64,000 bases of DNA from Pseudodesulfovibrio sp. zrk46 (GTDB lineage Bacteria; Desulfobacterota; Desulfovibrionia; Desulfovibrionales; Desulfovibrionaceae), in NCBI RefSeq assembly GCF_012516435.1, contig NZ_CP051216.1, forward strand, positions 2,498,001-2,562,000. The letters are read 5' to 3'. Made by a program: the position numbers and the translations under genes. The notes beneath the pieces were generated by a model. That model saw only the letters and a list, made by a program, of their open reading frames with translations. It had not been told where the DNA came from and made no database searches. Shown here one piece after another: positions 1-7,598 of the stretch (position 1 is its first letter; every line of letters begins with the position of its first letter).

Positions 1-64
1 GGCTGAGGACATGAAGTAGAACCCCCTTTCAACTTCATTCCTGTCATAGCGAACAACCCCAGAA

Positions 65-94
65 GGTGCGGCGGGTTTCCCGGCCTGCCGCACC
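65..94. other. GC-rich hairpin upstream of first operon
   Basis: Inverted repeat with 8-bp perfect arms GGTGCGGC / GCCGCACC around a 14-nt centre. There is no long T-run after it on either strand. It may end transcription of a gene lying before the window or fold in the 5' leader of the HD-GYP gene. Confidence 0.45.
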
Positions 95-125
95 GAACAG
101 ATATTTTTAAAGGCGGTAGTGTCTG

Positions 126-806
126 ATGAATAATCCGGCAAATCGATCCATCGAACTTGACGACATTTGTGAATTTCAGGTTCTGGACGCAGTCCAGATG
201 ACCGTGCACCAGTTTGCCGAATCCCTGAGTCACATTATCGATGCCAAGGATCATTGTACTTATAACCACTCGGAAGAGGTCGCCGTCATGGCGCAGACCA
301 TCGGCCAGCAGATGGGATTGTCAGCCAAGCAGGCCGACATCCTTCATGTGGCCGGGCATCTCCACGACATCGGCAAGGTCGGCATTCAGGATTCCATCCT
401 CAAAAAGCGCGGCCCGTTGACCAAATCCGAGTTCAACATCATCAAACGGCATCCCGAGATCGGCGCGCAGATCATGGCACCCGTGCTTCCCTTTTCCGGT
501 AAGAACGGCATCGTCAAAATGATTCTGCACCATCACGAGAGATTCGATGGGAAAGGCTACCCCCACGGCCTGAAAGGGCATGAGATTCCCCTGGGCGCGC
601 GCATAATTGCCGTGGCCGACAGTCTTTCCGCCATGTTGCAGCATCGGCCCTATCGAAAGGCCATGAGCTACGAACAGGCTTTGGACGAGCTCATAGCCTG
701 CACCGATACTCAGTTTGATCCCAAGGTCGTTGATGCCTTCTTCGGCGTTCGGGAGATTATCTGGGATTATCTCGGATCGCTGCACAAGCGGGAGGGCGCG
801 GCATGA
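126..806 (+). CDS. HD-GYP domain phosphodiesterase-like protein
   Basis: 226-residue cytoplasmic HD-GYP protein; the family hydrolyses cyclic di-GMP. The metal-binding HD pair lies at about residues 80-81 in HLHDIGK, and the GYP signature at 144-146 in FDGKGYPHGLKG; both are intact. About 40 residues precede the HD domain, and there is no receiver or membrane domain, so no input domain is recognised. Its stop overlaps the start of the following gene (803), which places it as the first gene of the metal-uptake operon. This pairing suggests coupling of c-di-GMP turnover to metal import, but that is inference. Confidence 0.88.
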   Translation: MNNPANRSIELDDICEFQVLDAVQMTVHQFAESLSHIIDAKDHCTYNHSEEVAVMAQTIGQQMGLSAKQADILHVAGHLHDIGKVGIQDSILKKRGPLTKSEFNIIKRHPEIGAQIMAPVLPFSGKNGIVKMILHHHERFDGKGYPHGLKGHEIPLGARIIAVADSLSAMLQHRPYRKAMSYEQALDELIACTDTQFDPKVVDAFFGVREIIWDYLGSLHKREGAA

Positions 807-1468
807 TCATGGGGAAGAACCCCCGACAGATGACCCGCGAAGTGGTGGTCAAACCCTCTGGCTCCGGGACTGAATCCAGGCTGGTCCTGATGGTGGCCCT
901 GCTGACCATTGCAATTTGCAGTGCGGCCATTGTGCTTCGCAATACTGCAGCCAAGGCCAAGGAAGTGCCTACATGGCAGGTTGACGCCTTTGAGGACTTG
1001 CGGGCTGAGGAACTCGCCATTTTCAATGGGTTGATTTCGGCCGCTCCGGAGATCGATATATTTCATGAGGACGAAGGAGGAGAATGGCCTTCCGTTGATG
1101 CGTTGGCCGCTGATTTCATCCCTCCCTTTGTTCAGGATGCTGCCTGGAAAAAGAACGGCGCCATGGCTTGGATCCGCAGCATAATCAATACGCAGGATAA
1201 GCATATCGCCATGTACGTGGGCCACCCGTTGGATGTGACCAAAAGCGGTTCTTTCATGCTGGTCATGCTGCATGACCATGTGAAGAAGGAAGGCAACGCC
1301 GGGGGAGCGACTCACGCTCCCTATGAAGTCTGGATTCATGCCTCCCCCGTGGCGGAAATCCCTTCCATGGTCACCGATCAGGCTCTCATCAACAAGGGAT
1401 GGCGTGAGGTGGTGGCCCGCAAGGGTGATGACGAGACCCGTCGAACCAGAGAGGAGTTCGTCAAATGA
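803..1468 (+). CDS. Membrane-anchored protein of metal ABC importer operon (DUF6162-like)
   Basis: 221 residues with one predicted transmembrane segment at about 27-45 (LMVALLTIAICSAAIVL) and a soluble domain outside the membrane. No catalytic motif is seen. It resembles small single-pass proteins (DUF6162) that sit beside ZnuA-type binding proteins; this assignment is from memory of the family. It overlaps both the HD-GYP gene and the next binding-protein gene by 4 bp (ATGA), so the genes are translationally coupled. It probably assists metal import at the periplasmic face; the exact role is unknown. Confidence 0.7.
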   Translation: MIMGKNPRQMTREVVVKPSGSGTESRLVLMVALLTIAICSAAIVLRNTAAKAKEVPTWQVDAFEDLRAEELAIFNGLISAAPEIDIFHEDEGGEWPSVDALAADFIPPFVQDAAWKKNGAMAWIRSIINTQDKHIAMYVGHPLDVTKSGSFMLVMLHDHVKKEGNAGGATHAPYEVWIHASPVAEIPSMVTDQALINKGWREVVARKGDDETRRTREEFVK

Positions 1469-2376
1469 TCAGGATTTTACTGTTGTCCTTGTGTGCGGTC
1501 TGCCTGATGACCGGAGCGGCCCATGCTGATGGGAAACAACGCATTGGTGTGACCCTGCATCCCTACTACAGCTTTGTCACGGCCATCGTGGGCGATACCG
1601 CCGAGGTTATTCCGCTTATTGGAGAGGGATTCAACCCGCATAACTATCGGCCCCAGCCCGAGGACATCAAGAAGTGCATGGGCTTCGATGTAATGGTGGT
1701 CAACGGTATCGGGCATGACGAGTTCGCCTTCGAGACCGTGGAGGCGGCAAACATGAAAGAGAAGCTGCCCCTCATCTTTGCCAACAAGGATGTCTCCCTT
1801 ATTCCGGTTTCCGGCCATCTGGACGGCAAGAAGGTGGTCAATCCGCACACCTTTGTATCGGTCACTGCTTCGGTGCGGCAGGTCTACACCATTGCCAAGG
1901 GGCTGGGAGAGCTGTTTCCGGAGAACGCCAGTTTATACCGCACGAATGCCCGGGCTTACGCCAACAAACTTCGCAAGATGAAATCAGAGTATATGGCGCG
2001 CATTGCGGATCTGCCGTCCATGGACTTCCGTTGCGCCACTATTCACGGCGGGTATGACTATCTCTTTCAGGATTTCGGCCTTCAGGTAACGGCTGTCATC
2101 GAGCCGGGCCACGGCCTCAAGCCTACGGCCAGCCAGCTTGCCAAGACCATTGACGAGATAAACCGCCTCGGCGTGGAAGTGATCTTCACCGAGATGGCCT
2201 TTCCGGACAAGTACGTGGAGACCATTCAAGAGGAGACCGGTATCCGCATCCGGCATCTTTCCCACCTGACCCATGGCGAGTATTCCGCAGACGGTTTCGA
2301 GAAGGGGCTTCGCGCCAATCTCGAGGCGTTGACCAATGCGTTAGTGGACGCCCGGAACATGAAGCAGGGAGGCTAG
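1465..2376 (+). CDS. Metal ABC transporter substrate-binding protein (ZnuA/MntA-like)
   Basis: 303 residues with a signal peptide (about 1-21, ending GAAHA-D). It has cluster A-I (TroA/ZnuA) features: candidate metal ligands lie in NPHNYRPQP, GIGHDEF, NPHTFVS and IHGGYDY, as expected for a His-His-His-Asp/Glu site. It lacks the His-rich loop of classical ZnuA, so zinc versus manganese cannot be settled. It delivers metal to the ATPase and permease encoded next. The operon carries a second, divergent binding protein (4015). Confidence 0.88.
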   Translation: MIRILLLSLCAVCLMTGAAHADGKQRIGVTLHPYYSFVTAIVGDTAEVIPLIGEGFNPHNYRPQPEDIKKCMGFDVMVVNGIGHDEFAFETVEAANMKEKLPLIFANKDVSLIPVSGHLDGKKVVNPHTFVSVTASVRQVYTIAKGLGELFPENASLYRTNARAYANKLRKMKSEYMARIADLPSMDFRCATIHGGYDYLFQDFGLQVTAVIEPGHGLKPTASQLAKTIDEINRLGVEVIFTEMAFPDKYVETIQEETGIRIRHLSHLTHGEYSADGFEKGLRANLEALTNALVDARNMKQGG

Positions 2377-2377
2377 G

Positions 2378-3109
2378 GTGCGATCTTTGACTCGATTCGT
2401 CGGTGGCCCGTCCATCCATTTTGAGAACGTCAGTCTGAAGCTGGGCGGAAATTCCATCCTCCACAACGTGAATTTCTCGGTGAAGCGGGGGAGTATCCAT
2501 TGCATCATCGGACCCAACGGCGGCGGCAAGACCTCGCTCATCCGGTGCCTGCTCGGACAGATGCCTCACTCCGGCAATATTCGCATGTGCTGGGGCAAAG
2601 GCTCGGTCATGGGCTACGTGCCGCAGTCTCTCGACTTTGACGACACGCTCCCTCTCACCGTGGGCGATTTTCTCGCCATGATCAGTCAGAGCCGTCGTCC
2701 TGCATTCATGGGAATGGTGCGCAGCATTCGCTCGTCCATCATGGAAGCTCTGGAACGCGTGGGCATGGACAAGAAGGTTGCCCGTCCATTTGGTGCGTTG
2801 TCCGGCGGTGAACGCCAGCGTGTCTTGTTGGCGCAAGCCCTTATCCCCGAACCTCAGTTGCTGATCCTCGACGAACCCGCCACCGGGCTTGATAAATCCG
2901 GTGCGGTCATCATGCATGAGATCATCAATGAGCTGGTGTCCAACGGTACGACCGTCATGATGATTCATCATGATCTGGCCGAGGTCCGCGACATGGCCCA
3001 CGGCGTTACCTGCATTAATCGGGAGATCCTGTTCAGTGGTGATCCCAAAGAGCTGCTGACCCCAGAGCGCATTTTCAACATCTTTTCGGCAACCGGGAAG
3101 GCCGCGTAG
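2378..3109 (+). CDS. Metal ABC transporter ATP-binding protein (ZnuC-like)
   Basis: 243-residue ABC ATPase with GTG start one base after the previous stop. Walker A GPNGGGKT lies near residue 44, the signature LSGGERQ near 141, Walker B LLILDEP near 163 and the switch histidine in IHHD near 196. It has about 12 extra N-terminal residues before the conserved fold, so a start slightly downstream is possible. It powers metal import through the adjacent permease. Confidence 0.9.
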   Translation: MRSLTRFVGGPSIHFENVSLKLGGNSILHNVNFSVKRGSIHCIIGPNGGGKTSLIRCLLGQMPHSGNIRMCWGKGSVMGYVPQSLDFDDTLPLTVGDFLAMISQSRRPAFMGMVRSIRSSIMEALERVGMDKKVARPFGALSGGERQRVLLAQALIPEPQLLILDEPATGLDKSGAVIMHEIINELVSNGTTVMMIHHDLAEVRDMAHGVTCINREILFSGDPKELLTPERIFNIFSATGKAA

Positions 3110-3112
3110 CCC

Positions 3113-4018
3113 ATGGAACATCTGTACGATCTTATCCGGCTGCCCCTCATGGAAATGGGCAAGACAGGCTATCTGCCTGAATCCTTCCAGTACGCCTTTG
3201 TGGTGAATGCGCTGTTGTGCGCGTTGGTGGCCGGGCCGCTCTTGGGCGGTATCGGAACCATGGTCGTGTCCAAACGATTGGCCTTCTTTTCCCAGGCGGT
3301 GGGGCAGGCTGCCCTGACCGGTGTCGGCCTCGGCGTCATGCTTGGCGAGCCTGTTACGGCGCCTTATGCATCGCTGTTCGGTTTCTGCATCCTGTTTGCC
3401 CTCACCATGAACTACACCCGTAACCGGACCCGCATGAAGCAGGATACGGTCATCGGCGTATTCCTCTCCATATCTTTGGCCGTGGGGGCATGCGTGCTTC
3501 TCTATGTGACCGCCAAGGTGAATATGCATGTGCTGGACAACATATTGTTTGGCTCCATCCTCACGGTGAATGATACGGACATGAATGTCCTTCTGATTAT
3601 CGGTACGCTGTGTGTTCTCGTGGGTATCCCTACGTACAATCATATGCTGTTGGCGAGCTTCAACCCGAGTCTGGCGCAGGTGCGCGGCGTGAACGCCAAG
3701 CTCTATGATTACGTGTTCGTGCTCATGGTCACGGTCATCACCGTGGCCTGCCTCAAGATCGTCGGCGCGGTGTTGGTAGAGGCTCTGCTTATCATTCCGG
3801 CGGCGGCCGCTCGCAATGTGAGCCGCTCCATTCGTGGATTTTTCTTCTATAGTGTTATCTTTGCCACCGTTTCCTGCTTCCTTGGCATCATCGTGCCTAT
3901 GCAGTTCGAGATTCCGGTGCCGTCTGGCGGGGCCATTATCCTTGCCGCGTCCTGCATCTTTGCTTTTACCGCCGGGATCCGGGCGTTCTCCGGCTCCTTC
4001 AAGGAGGCTGCCGCATGA
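3113..4018 (+). CDS. Metal ABC transporter permease (ZnuB/TroC family)
   Basis: 301-residue polytopic inner-membrane protein with about eight hydrophobic segments and the family-typical region around KIVGAVLVEALLIIPAAAAR, where the coupling helix meets the ATPase. It starts 3 bp after the ATPase stop and overlaps the next gene by 4 bp. It forms the membrane channel of the metal importer. Confidence 0.9.
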   Translation: MEHLYDLIRLPLMEMGKTGYLPESFQYAFVVNALLCALVAGPLLGGIGTMVVSKRLAFFSQAVGQAALTGVGLGVMLGEPVTAPYASLFGFCILFALTMNYTRNRTRMKQDTVIGVFLSISLAVGACVLLYVTAKVNMHVLDNILFGSILTVNDTDMNVLLIIGTLCVLVGIPTYNHMLLASFNPSLAQVRGVNAKLYDYVFVLMVTVITVACLKIVGAVLVEALLIIPAAAARNVSRSIRGFFFYSVIFATVSCFLGIIVPMQFEIPVPSGGAIILAASCIFAFTAGIRAFSGSFKEAAA

Positions 4019-4917
4019 TGAAGCGTGCATTGTTTCTGGTCCTTGTCTTGGCTTTTGCCGTTTCATCTGCCCATGCCACAGACAGAAAGGTGACTGTTTT
4101 GACGTCTCTTGAGGTGACACAAGCTGTGGGAGAAATCCTTGCCAAAGGCACATCCATCAAGGTGCTCAATGTCATTCCCAAAGGCTACTCCATGCGTGGG
4201 CAGGATGCGTATTTGAAGAAACACCAGAAGGCGCTTTTCAAGACCGCTGCCTCGGCCGACGCTGTACTAACCGTTGCCTCTGCATGGCCTGCTGATCCTC
4301 TCTATAAATGGGCGCGCCGCGGAAACATCCGCATCGTGAACATCGATGTGGCAAAGCCGCTCGACGAGTATGGTGCGGGGGTGCCGCTTGTTGAGGTAGA
4401 CGGCAAGTCGTCCCCGTTTGTCTGGCGCAGTCCGGCTAACTTTACTCGCATGGCTTCCATCGTGTCGGACGATCTGTGCCGTCTTTCTTCTCCTGACGCC
4501 GAGGTTATCAAGGCGAATCTGAAAGCCTTGCAGACTGCGCTCTTCAAGTTGCGCAGCAAATATGAAGCAGCGTTTGTGGATCTTGAATTTGTCGATCTGG
4601 CAGCCTTCACCAGCGGCTACACGTACATTGCCGACGAGTTCGGTCTCGATATCCTTTTTTACGAGCTGGCTCCGGAATCCAAGTGGAGCGATGCTGATGT
4701 CGAACGCATCGCCGCGCAAATCAAACGTGAAAAAGTGAAAGGGGTGCTGTGTGCCTGGGAGCCGGATGCTCTGGGTACGGAAGCCATTCGAAAGGGAGGA
4801 GCGATTCCGGTCGTAATGGAACGCTTCAACCCTGATGAAAAGGCCGATCCTCTGGAGGCGCTGGTCGGCTGGTATGAGGGAAATCTTTCCCGCCTTGTTA
4901 CTGCCTTGAATAACTGA
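4015..4917 (+). CDS. Second, divergent TroA/ZnuA-like metal-binding protein
   Basis: 300 residues, signal peptide to about residue 21 (SSAHA). The fold is TroA-like by pattern (two lobes joined by a long helix around 160-190), but the His ligands of the first binding protein are mostly not conserved: the NPH motifs are absent, and the matching regions read GYSMRGQDAYLKK and FTSGYTYIADEF. It may bind another ligand, act as a chaperone or be a degenerate partner. It overlaps the permease gene by 4 bp, so it belongs to the operon. Confidence 0.75.
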   Translation: MMKRALFLVLVLAFAVSSAHATDRKVTVLTSLEVTQAVGEILAKGTSIKVLNVIPKGYSMRGQDAYLKKHQKALFKTAASADAVLTVASAWPADPLYKWARRGNIRIVNIDVAKPLDEYGAGVPLVEVDGKSSPFVWRSPANFTRMASIVSDDLCRLSSPDAEVIKANLKALQTALFKLRSKYEAAFVDLEFVDLAAFTSGYTYIADEFGLDILFYELAPESKWSDADVERIAAQIKREKVKGVLCAWEPDALGTEAIRKGGAIPVVMERFNPDEKADPLEALVGWYEGNLSRLVTALNN

Positions 4918-4931
4918 TGTGGAGGTCCGAA

Positions 4932-5120
4932 ATGGATACAGTCATCGCCATTCTCATCATCGCTGCTGCGGGATATTTCGTCTTCAGAAAAGTATACGGC
5001 CAGATCAAGGGCAAGGAGGGCGCAGGCTGCGGTTGTGGTGGCAGTTGTGCTCCAAAGAATTCTTCCGGTGGCTGCTGCGGCGGCACTGATAGTGATAAAA
5101 ACTGCTCTTGCGGAAAATAG
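4932..5120 (+). CDS. FeoB-associated-type Cys-rich membrane mini-protein
   Basis: 62 residues: an N-terminal membrane helix (about 3-16, VIAILIIAAAGYFVF) followed by a Lys-containing linker and a Cys/Gly-rich tail (CGCGGSC, CCGG, CSCGK). Small proteins of this layout usually accompany FeoB ferrous-iron transporters, but no feo gene is in the window. The start is set by the GGAGG 6 bp upstream; an earlier in-frame ATG at 4917 overlaps the previous stop and lacks a site. It suggests a role with iron or another soft metal. Confidence 0.72.
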   Translation: MDTVIAILIIAAAGYFVFRKVYGQIKGKEGAGCGCGGSCAPKNSSGGCCGGTDSDKNCSCGK

Positions 5121-5128
5121 GAGAGATT

Positions 5129-5311
5129 ATGCGACGTACCTATATGTATACCATCGTCTTCAGTGTTGCCTGGCTTCTCGCTTTTGCCGTTTGCGCGGAG
5201 CTGGCATTGGCATCGACTTGCGTTGTTCCCTCTCAATCAAAACCGGGAGCAGCCCTCTATCAGGTTGGGAGGTCGAGTCTGGGAGGTGCTCTGTCGCCTC
5301 ACTGTATGTAA
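5129..5311 (+). CDS. Small hypothetical membrane or secreted protein
   Basis: 60-residue ORF with a good AGGAGA site upstream and a hydrophobic N-terminus that ends in an ALAS-type cleavage motif at about 30. The remaining 30 residues, with two cysteines, resemble nothing known to me. It lies 8 bp after the Cys-rich mini-protein and 69 bp before flavodoxin. The second half may be non-coding leader sequence of the flavodoxin gene. Confidence 0.4.
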   Translation: MRRTYMYTIVFSVAWLLAFAVCAELALASTCVVPSQSKPGAALYQVGRSSLGGALSPHCM

Positions 5312-5821
<510 letters not shown>

Positions 5822-5881
5822 ACCGTTTGCAGCGGGCAACGGTTTAGTATTCCCGTCATTTGAACAGGCGGGTCTGACGCC

Positions 5882-5905
5882 AGCGGCATCCTTCGGGGTG
5901 CCGCT
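5882..5905 (+). terminator. Hairpin after flavodoxin gene
   Basis: Stem AGCGGCA / TGCCGCT about 60 bp after the flavodoxin stop, followed by TTGGTGCTT rather than a clean T-run. Plausible weak Rho-independent terminator. Confidence 0.5.
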
Positions 5906-5972
5906 TTGGTGCTTAAGGAAAGATTGCAGTACGTAACGGGTTCGTATAGGAAGGGGGGCTCAGGAGAATAAT

Positions 5973-6281
5973 ATGGATTTTGCAACCATTGCTAGTTTAA
6001 GAAAATATCTTTCCATCAAACATAGTCTGCCCGGCCGCATCCGCATCAAGTTTGCCATGAGTATCATGAATGATCCCGAGGCAATGAAGCTGGCCCAGTC
6101 CCCGCCGGAAATGCCTCCGGCCGTGACCGATACACAGTTGAATCTGTTTTCCAGAACCTTGCTTCTCGAGTACGATGCCGAACAGATACCGCCCGAATTG
6201 CTTGAAGAGCTCATCACCACAGACGATGATGCTCGAGCCTCAGAGGTCGTGGAAGAACTGCACGGTTTACTGTACGCATAG
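5973..6281 (+). CDS. HMA-like small protein, first gene of ferrosome-like cluster
   Basis: 102-residue soluble protein with a degenerate heavy-metal-associated (HMA_2-type) beginning, HSLPGRIRIKF at about 18-28, echoing the SIPGRIRFE start of the P1B ATPase (7599). The CxxC pair of true HMA domains is missing, so direct metal chelation through cysteines is unlikely. The C-terminal half is acidic. A GGAGAA site precedes the ATG, and a terminator follows at 6299. Proteins of this kind accompany metal ATPases in iron-storage loci; the role here is inferred. Confidence 0.68.
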   Translation: MDFATIASLRKYLSIKHSLPGRIRIKFAMSIMNDPEAMKLAQSPPEMPPAVTDTQLNLFSRTLLLEYDAEQIPPELLEELITTDDDARASEVVEELHGLLYA

Positions 6282-6298
6282 TCTTTTGACTTCCCATG

Positions 6299-6328
6299 AA
6301 AATCACTCTTTACCGGGTGATTTTTTTT
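6299..6328 (+). terminator. Rho-independent terminator
   Basis: Stem AATCAC / GTGATT with a run of eight T, 17 bp after the HMA-like gene stop. Confidence 0.75.
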
Positions 6329-6344
6329 GGTGCTAAATTTGAGA

Positions 6345-6373
6345 TTGACTATGAGAATCGTTTTCAATACATT
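6345..6373 (+). promoter_or_regulatory. Promoter with overlapping Fur box
   Basis: A TTGACT -35 (6345-6350) and TACATT -10 (6368-6373) are spaced by 17 bp. The spacer contains TGAGAATCGTTTTCA (6352-6366), an 11/14 match to the 7-1-7 Fur consensus. Fur bound there would block RNA polymerase. This suggests iron repression of the downstream small membrane-protein genes. Confidence 0.65.
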
Positions 6374-6462
6374 GGGTTCACCAAATGAATGAGACTGCTG
6401 GTGTTGAGGCATGGATGGCTTCCACGGCAGAACGTCCTAGCCATTTAGCAGATAGGTGAGCC

Positions 6463-6723
6463 ATGTCCCGGAAAAGCCAGTCTAAGAATCGACTCACTTC
6501 ACATACCAATCAGCCATCAACCAACCTTGTAGAACAAGGGCACGCCGCCAAACGTCGCAAGACAGCTTCCCTCCAGGCTGGCGGCGTGCTCTTGTCCTTG
6601 GCTGGGGTATTGGCCTGCAACTACCTCGGGCTTGGGCTTGGCAGAGTAGTTTGCCAGGGTCTGCTGGTTGCCGCTCTCGGTGCTCCTATGCGTGGAGCAT
6701 CTACGAATAGCGTTCGCTGTTAG
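6463..6723 (+). CDS. Small hypothetical membrane protein
   Basis: 86 residues: a basic, Ser/Asn-rich N-terminus, then a hydrophobic stretch from about 40 to 72 with glycine spacing (GGVLLSLAGVLACNY, GLGLGR). It lies directly behind the Fur-box promoter. The DNA coding for it contains a 10-bp inverted repeat (CACGCCGCCA / TGGCGGCGTG, 6541-6589). Function unknown; it could be a short membrane component of the cluster or, less likely, a chance ORF over an untranslated leader. Confidence 0.45.
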   Translation: MSRKSQSKNRLTSHTNQPSTNLVEQGHAAKRRKTASLQAGGVLLSLAGVLACNYLGLGLGRVVCQGLLVAALGAPMRGASTNSVRC

Positions 6724-6736
6724 AAAATCATTCTCA
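6722..6736. promoter_or_regulatory. Second Fur-box-like site
   Basis: Read on the minus strand it is TGAGAATGATTTTCT, a 12/14 match to the 7-1-7 Fur consensus TGATAAT-N-ATTATCA. It overlaps the stop codon of the preceding ORF and lies about 70 bp upstream of the next gene. Confidence 0.6.
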
Positions 6737-6805
6737 AAGTTGTAACAGTTCTTCACACTATGGTAGTCTGGTTTTTCCTAGCTACCTTAAGGAGTGTATT
6801 GGAAA

Positions 6806-6997
6806 ATGAATGAGCTCACTGAAAAGTTGATGTTGATTGCTGCTGGAGCGGCTGTGGGAGCTGTTGGCTATATGGCCATTAAGCACCCTGATGAACTCAA
6901 GGAGTTCATGGGCGATGCCGCTGAATTGGGGCAGAAATTTTTTGAAAAGACCATGAGTGAAATGGCTGAGCAGATGGCGCAGCCGAAGGGCTCATAA
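6806..6997 (+). CDS. Glycine-zipper mini membrane protein A
   Basis: 63 residues with one transmembrane segment (about 8-24, IAAGAAVGAVGYMAI) rich in small residues in GxxxG-like spacing, followed by an amphipathic acidic tail. The segment YMAIKHPDELKEF marks the membrane exit. AAGGAG lies 11 bp before the chosen ATG; a GTG at 6794 overlaps that site and is rejected. It is 10 bp upstream of gene B with a similar N-terminus, so the two probably form a pair that coats or shapes a membrane or granule surface (inference). Confidence 0.7.
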   Translation: MNELTEKLMLIAAGAAVGAVGYMAIKHPDELKEFMGDAAELGQKFFEKTMSEMAEQMAQPKGS

Positions 6998-7007
6998 GGA
7001 TAAAGGC

Positions 7008-7511
7008 ATGGCTGTTAATCGTATTGCTTATTTGATTGCCGGAGCAGCGCTAGGCGCGGCTGGCATGGCGTTGGTGAAGGAAGGGAAGGGTGAGAACCTC
7101 CTGCAGAGTCTTGTTCAAGGTGGACATGGCTTGACCGAGAAATTGTTGGGCACTGTAGAGACCATCAAGGAAGACGTGGAAGATTATCTGGCCGAAGCCA
7201 AGTATGCTCACGATGAAAAAGTCGCCGCAGCCGCAGCCGCTGCAACGGCAGCCGCAACTGCCGCTACAGCTGCTGCAGCCGAGACGAAGCCTGCTCCCAA
7301 AAAGGCCACGGCAAAAAAAGCAGCTCCCAAGAAGTCCGCCGCCAAGAAGACTACCGCCAAGAAGTCAGCAACGAAGAAGCCCGCCGCACAAAAGGCCGCT
7401 CCCAAGAAGACTGCTGCTAAAAAGGCCACAGCTACAAAGGCTGCCACAAAGAAGGCTGCTCCCAAGAAGCCTGCAGCGACAAAGGCTGCACCGAAAGCTG
7501 CTTCTAAATAG
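7008..7511 (+). CDS. Glycine-zipper membrane protein B with histone-H1-like Ala/Lys/Pro tail
   Basis: 167 residues. The N-terminus (about 5-22, AYLIAGAALGAAGMAL) is a glycine-zipper membrane segment like protein A. Residues 25-65 form an amphipathic region, then an alanine-rich stretch of about 25 residues leads into a strongly basic tail with repeated KKAAPKK/KKTTAKK/AATKAA units to the C-terminus. The tail resembles eukaryotic H1 or PHB-granule PhaF tails, which bind polyanions. Here it could bind iron-phosphate, polyphosphate or DNA at a granule surface. AAGGA precedes the ATG at 7008; an earlier in-frame ATG lies inside the previous gene. Confidence 0.78.
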   Translation: MAVNRIAYLIAGAALGAAGMALVKEGKGENLLQSLVQGGHGLTEKLLGTVETIKEDVEDYLAEAKYAHDEKVAAAAAAATAAATAATAAAAETKPAPKKATAKKAAPKKSAAKKTTAKKSATKKPAAQKAAPKKTAAKKATATKAATKKAAPKKPAATKAAPKAASK

Positions 7512-7598
7512 TAGGTAGGATCTGGTTAGTAATATCTCATCCCCGCCGTGCGTGAGGATGGACGAATTGAATAACAAGCATGGAAGCATGGTTGGCGA

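Noticed and set aside
1..19. Possible end of an upstream gene (frame 2 ends in TAG at 17-19)
   Set aside because: Only five codons are inside the window; nothing supports coding.
2186..4153. 655-codon minus-strand ORF opposite the metal ABC importer genes
   Set aside because: Antisense shadow of three well-supported genes; composition (His/Arg/Gln-rich) is typical of reverse reading of GC-rich coding DNA.
7208..7510. CRISPR-like or tandem-repeat array
   Set aside because: The short repeats are codon-level repeats of an Ala/Lys/Pro tail, without uniform repeat-spacer structure.
7204..7518. ORF rich in Pro/Arg/Leu overlapping the Ala/Lys-tail gene
   Set aside because: Frame-shifted reading of the repetitive tail region.
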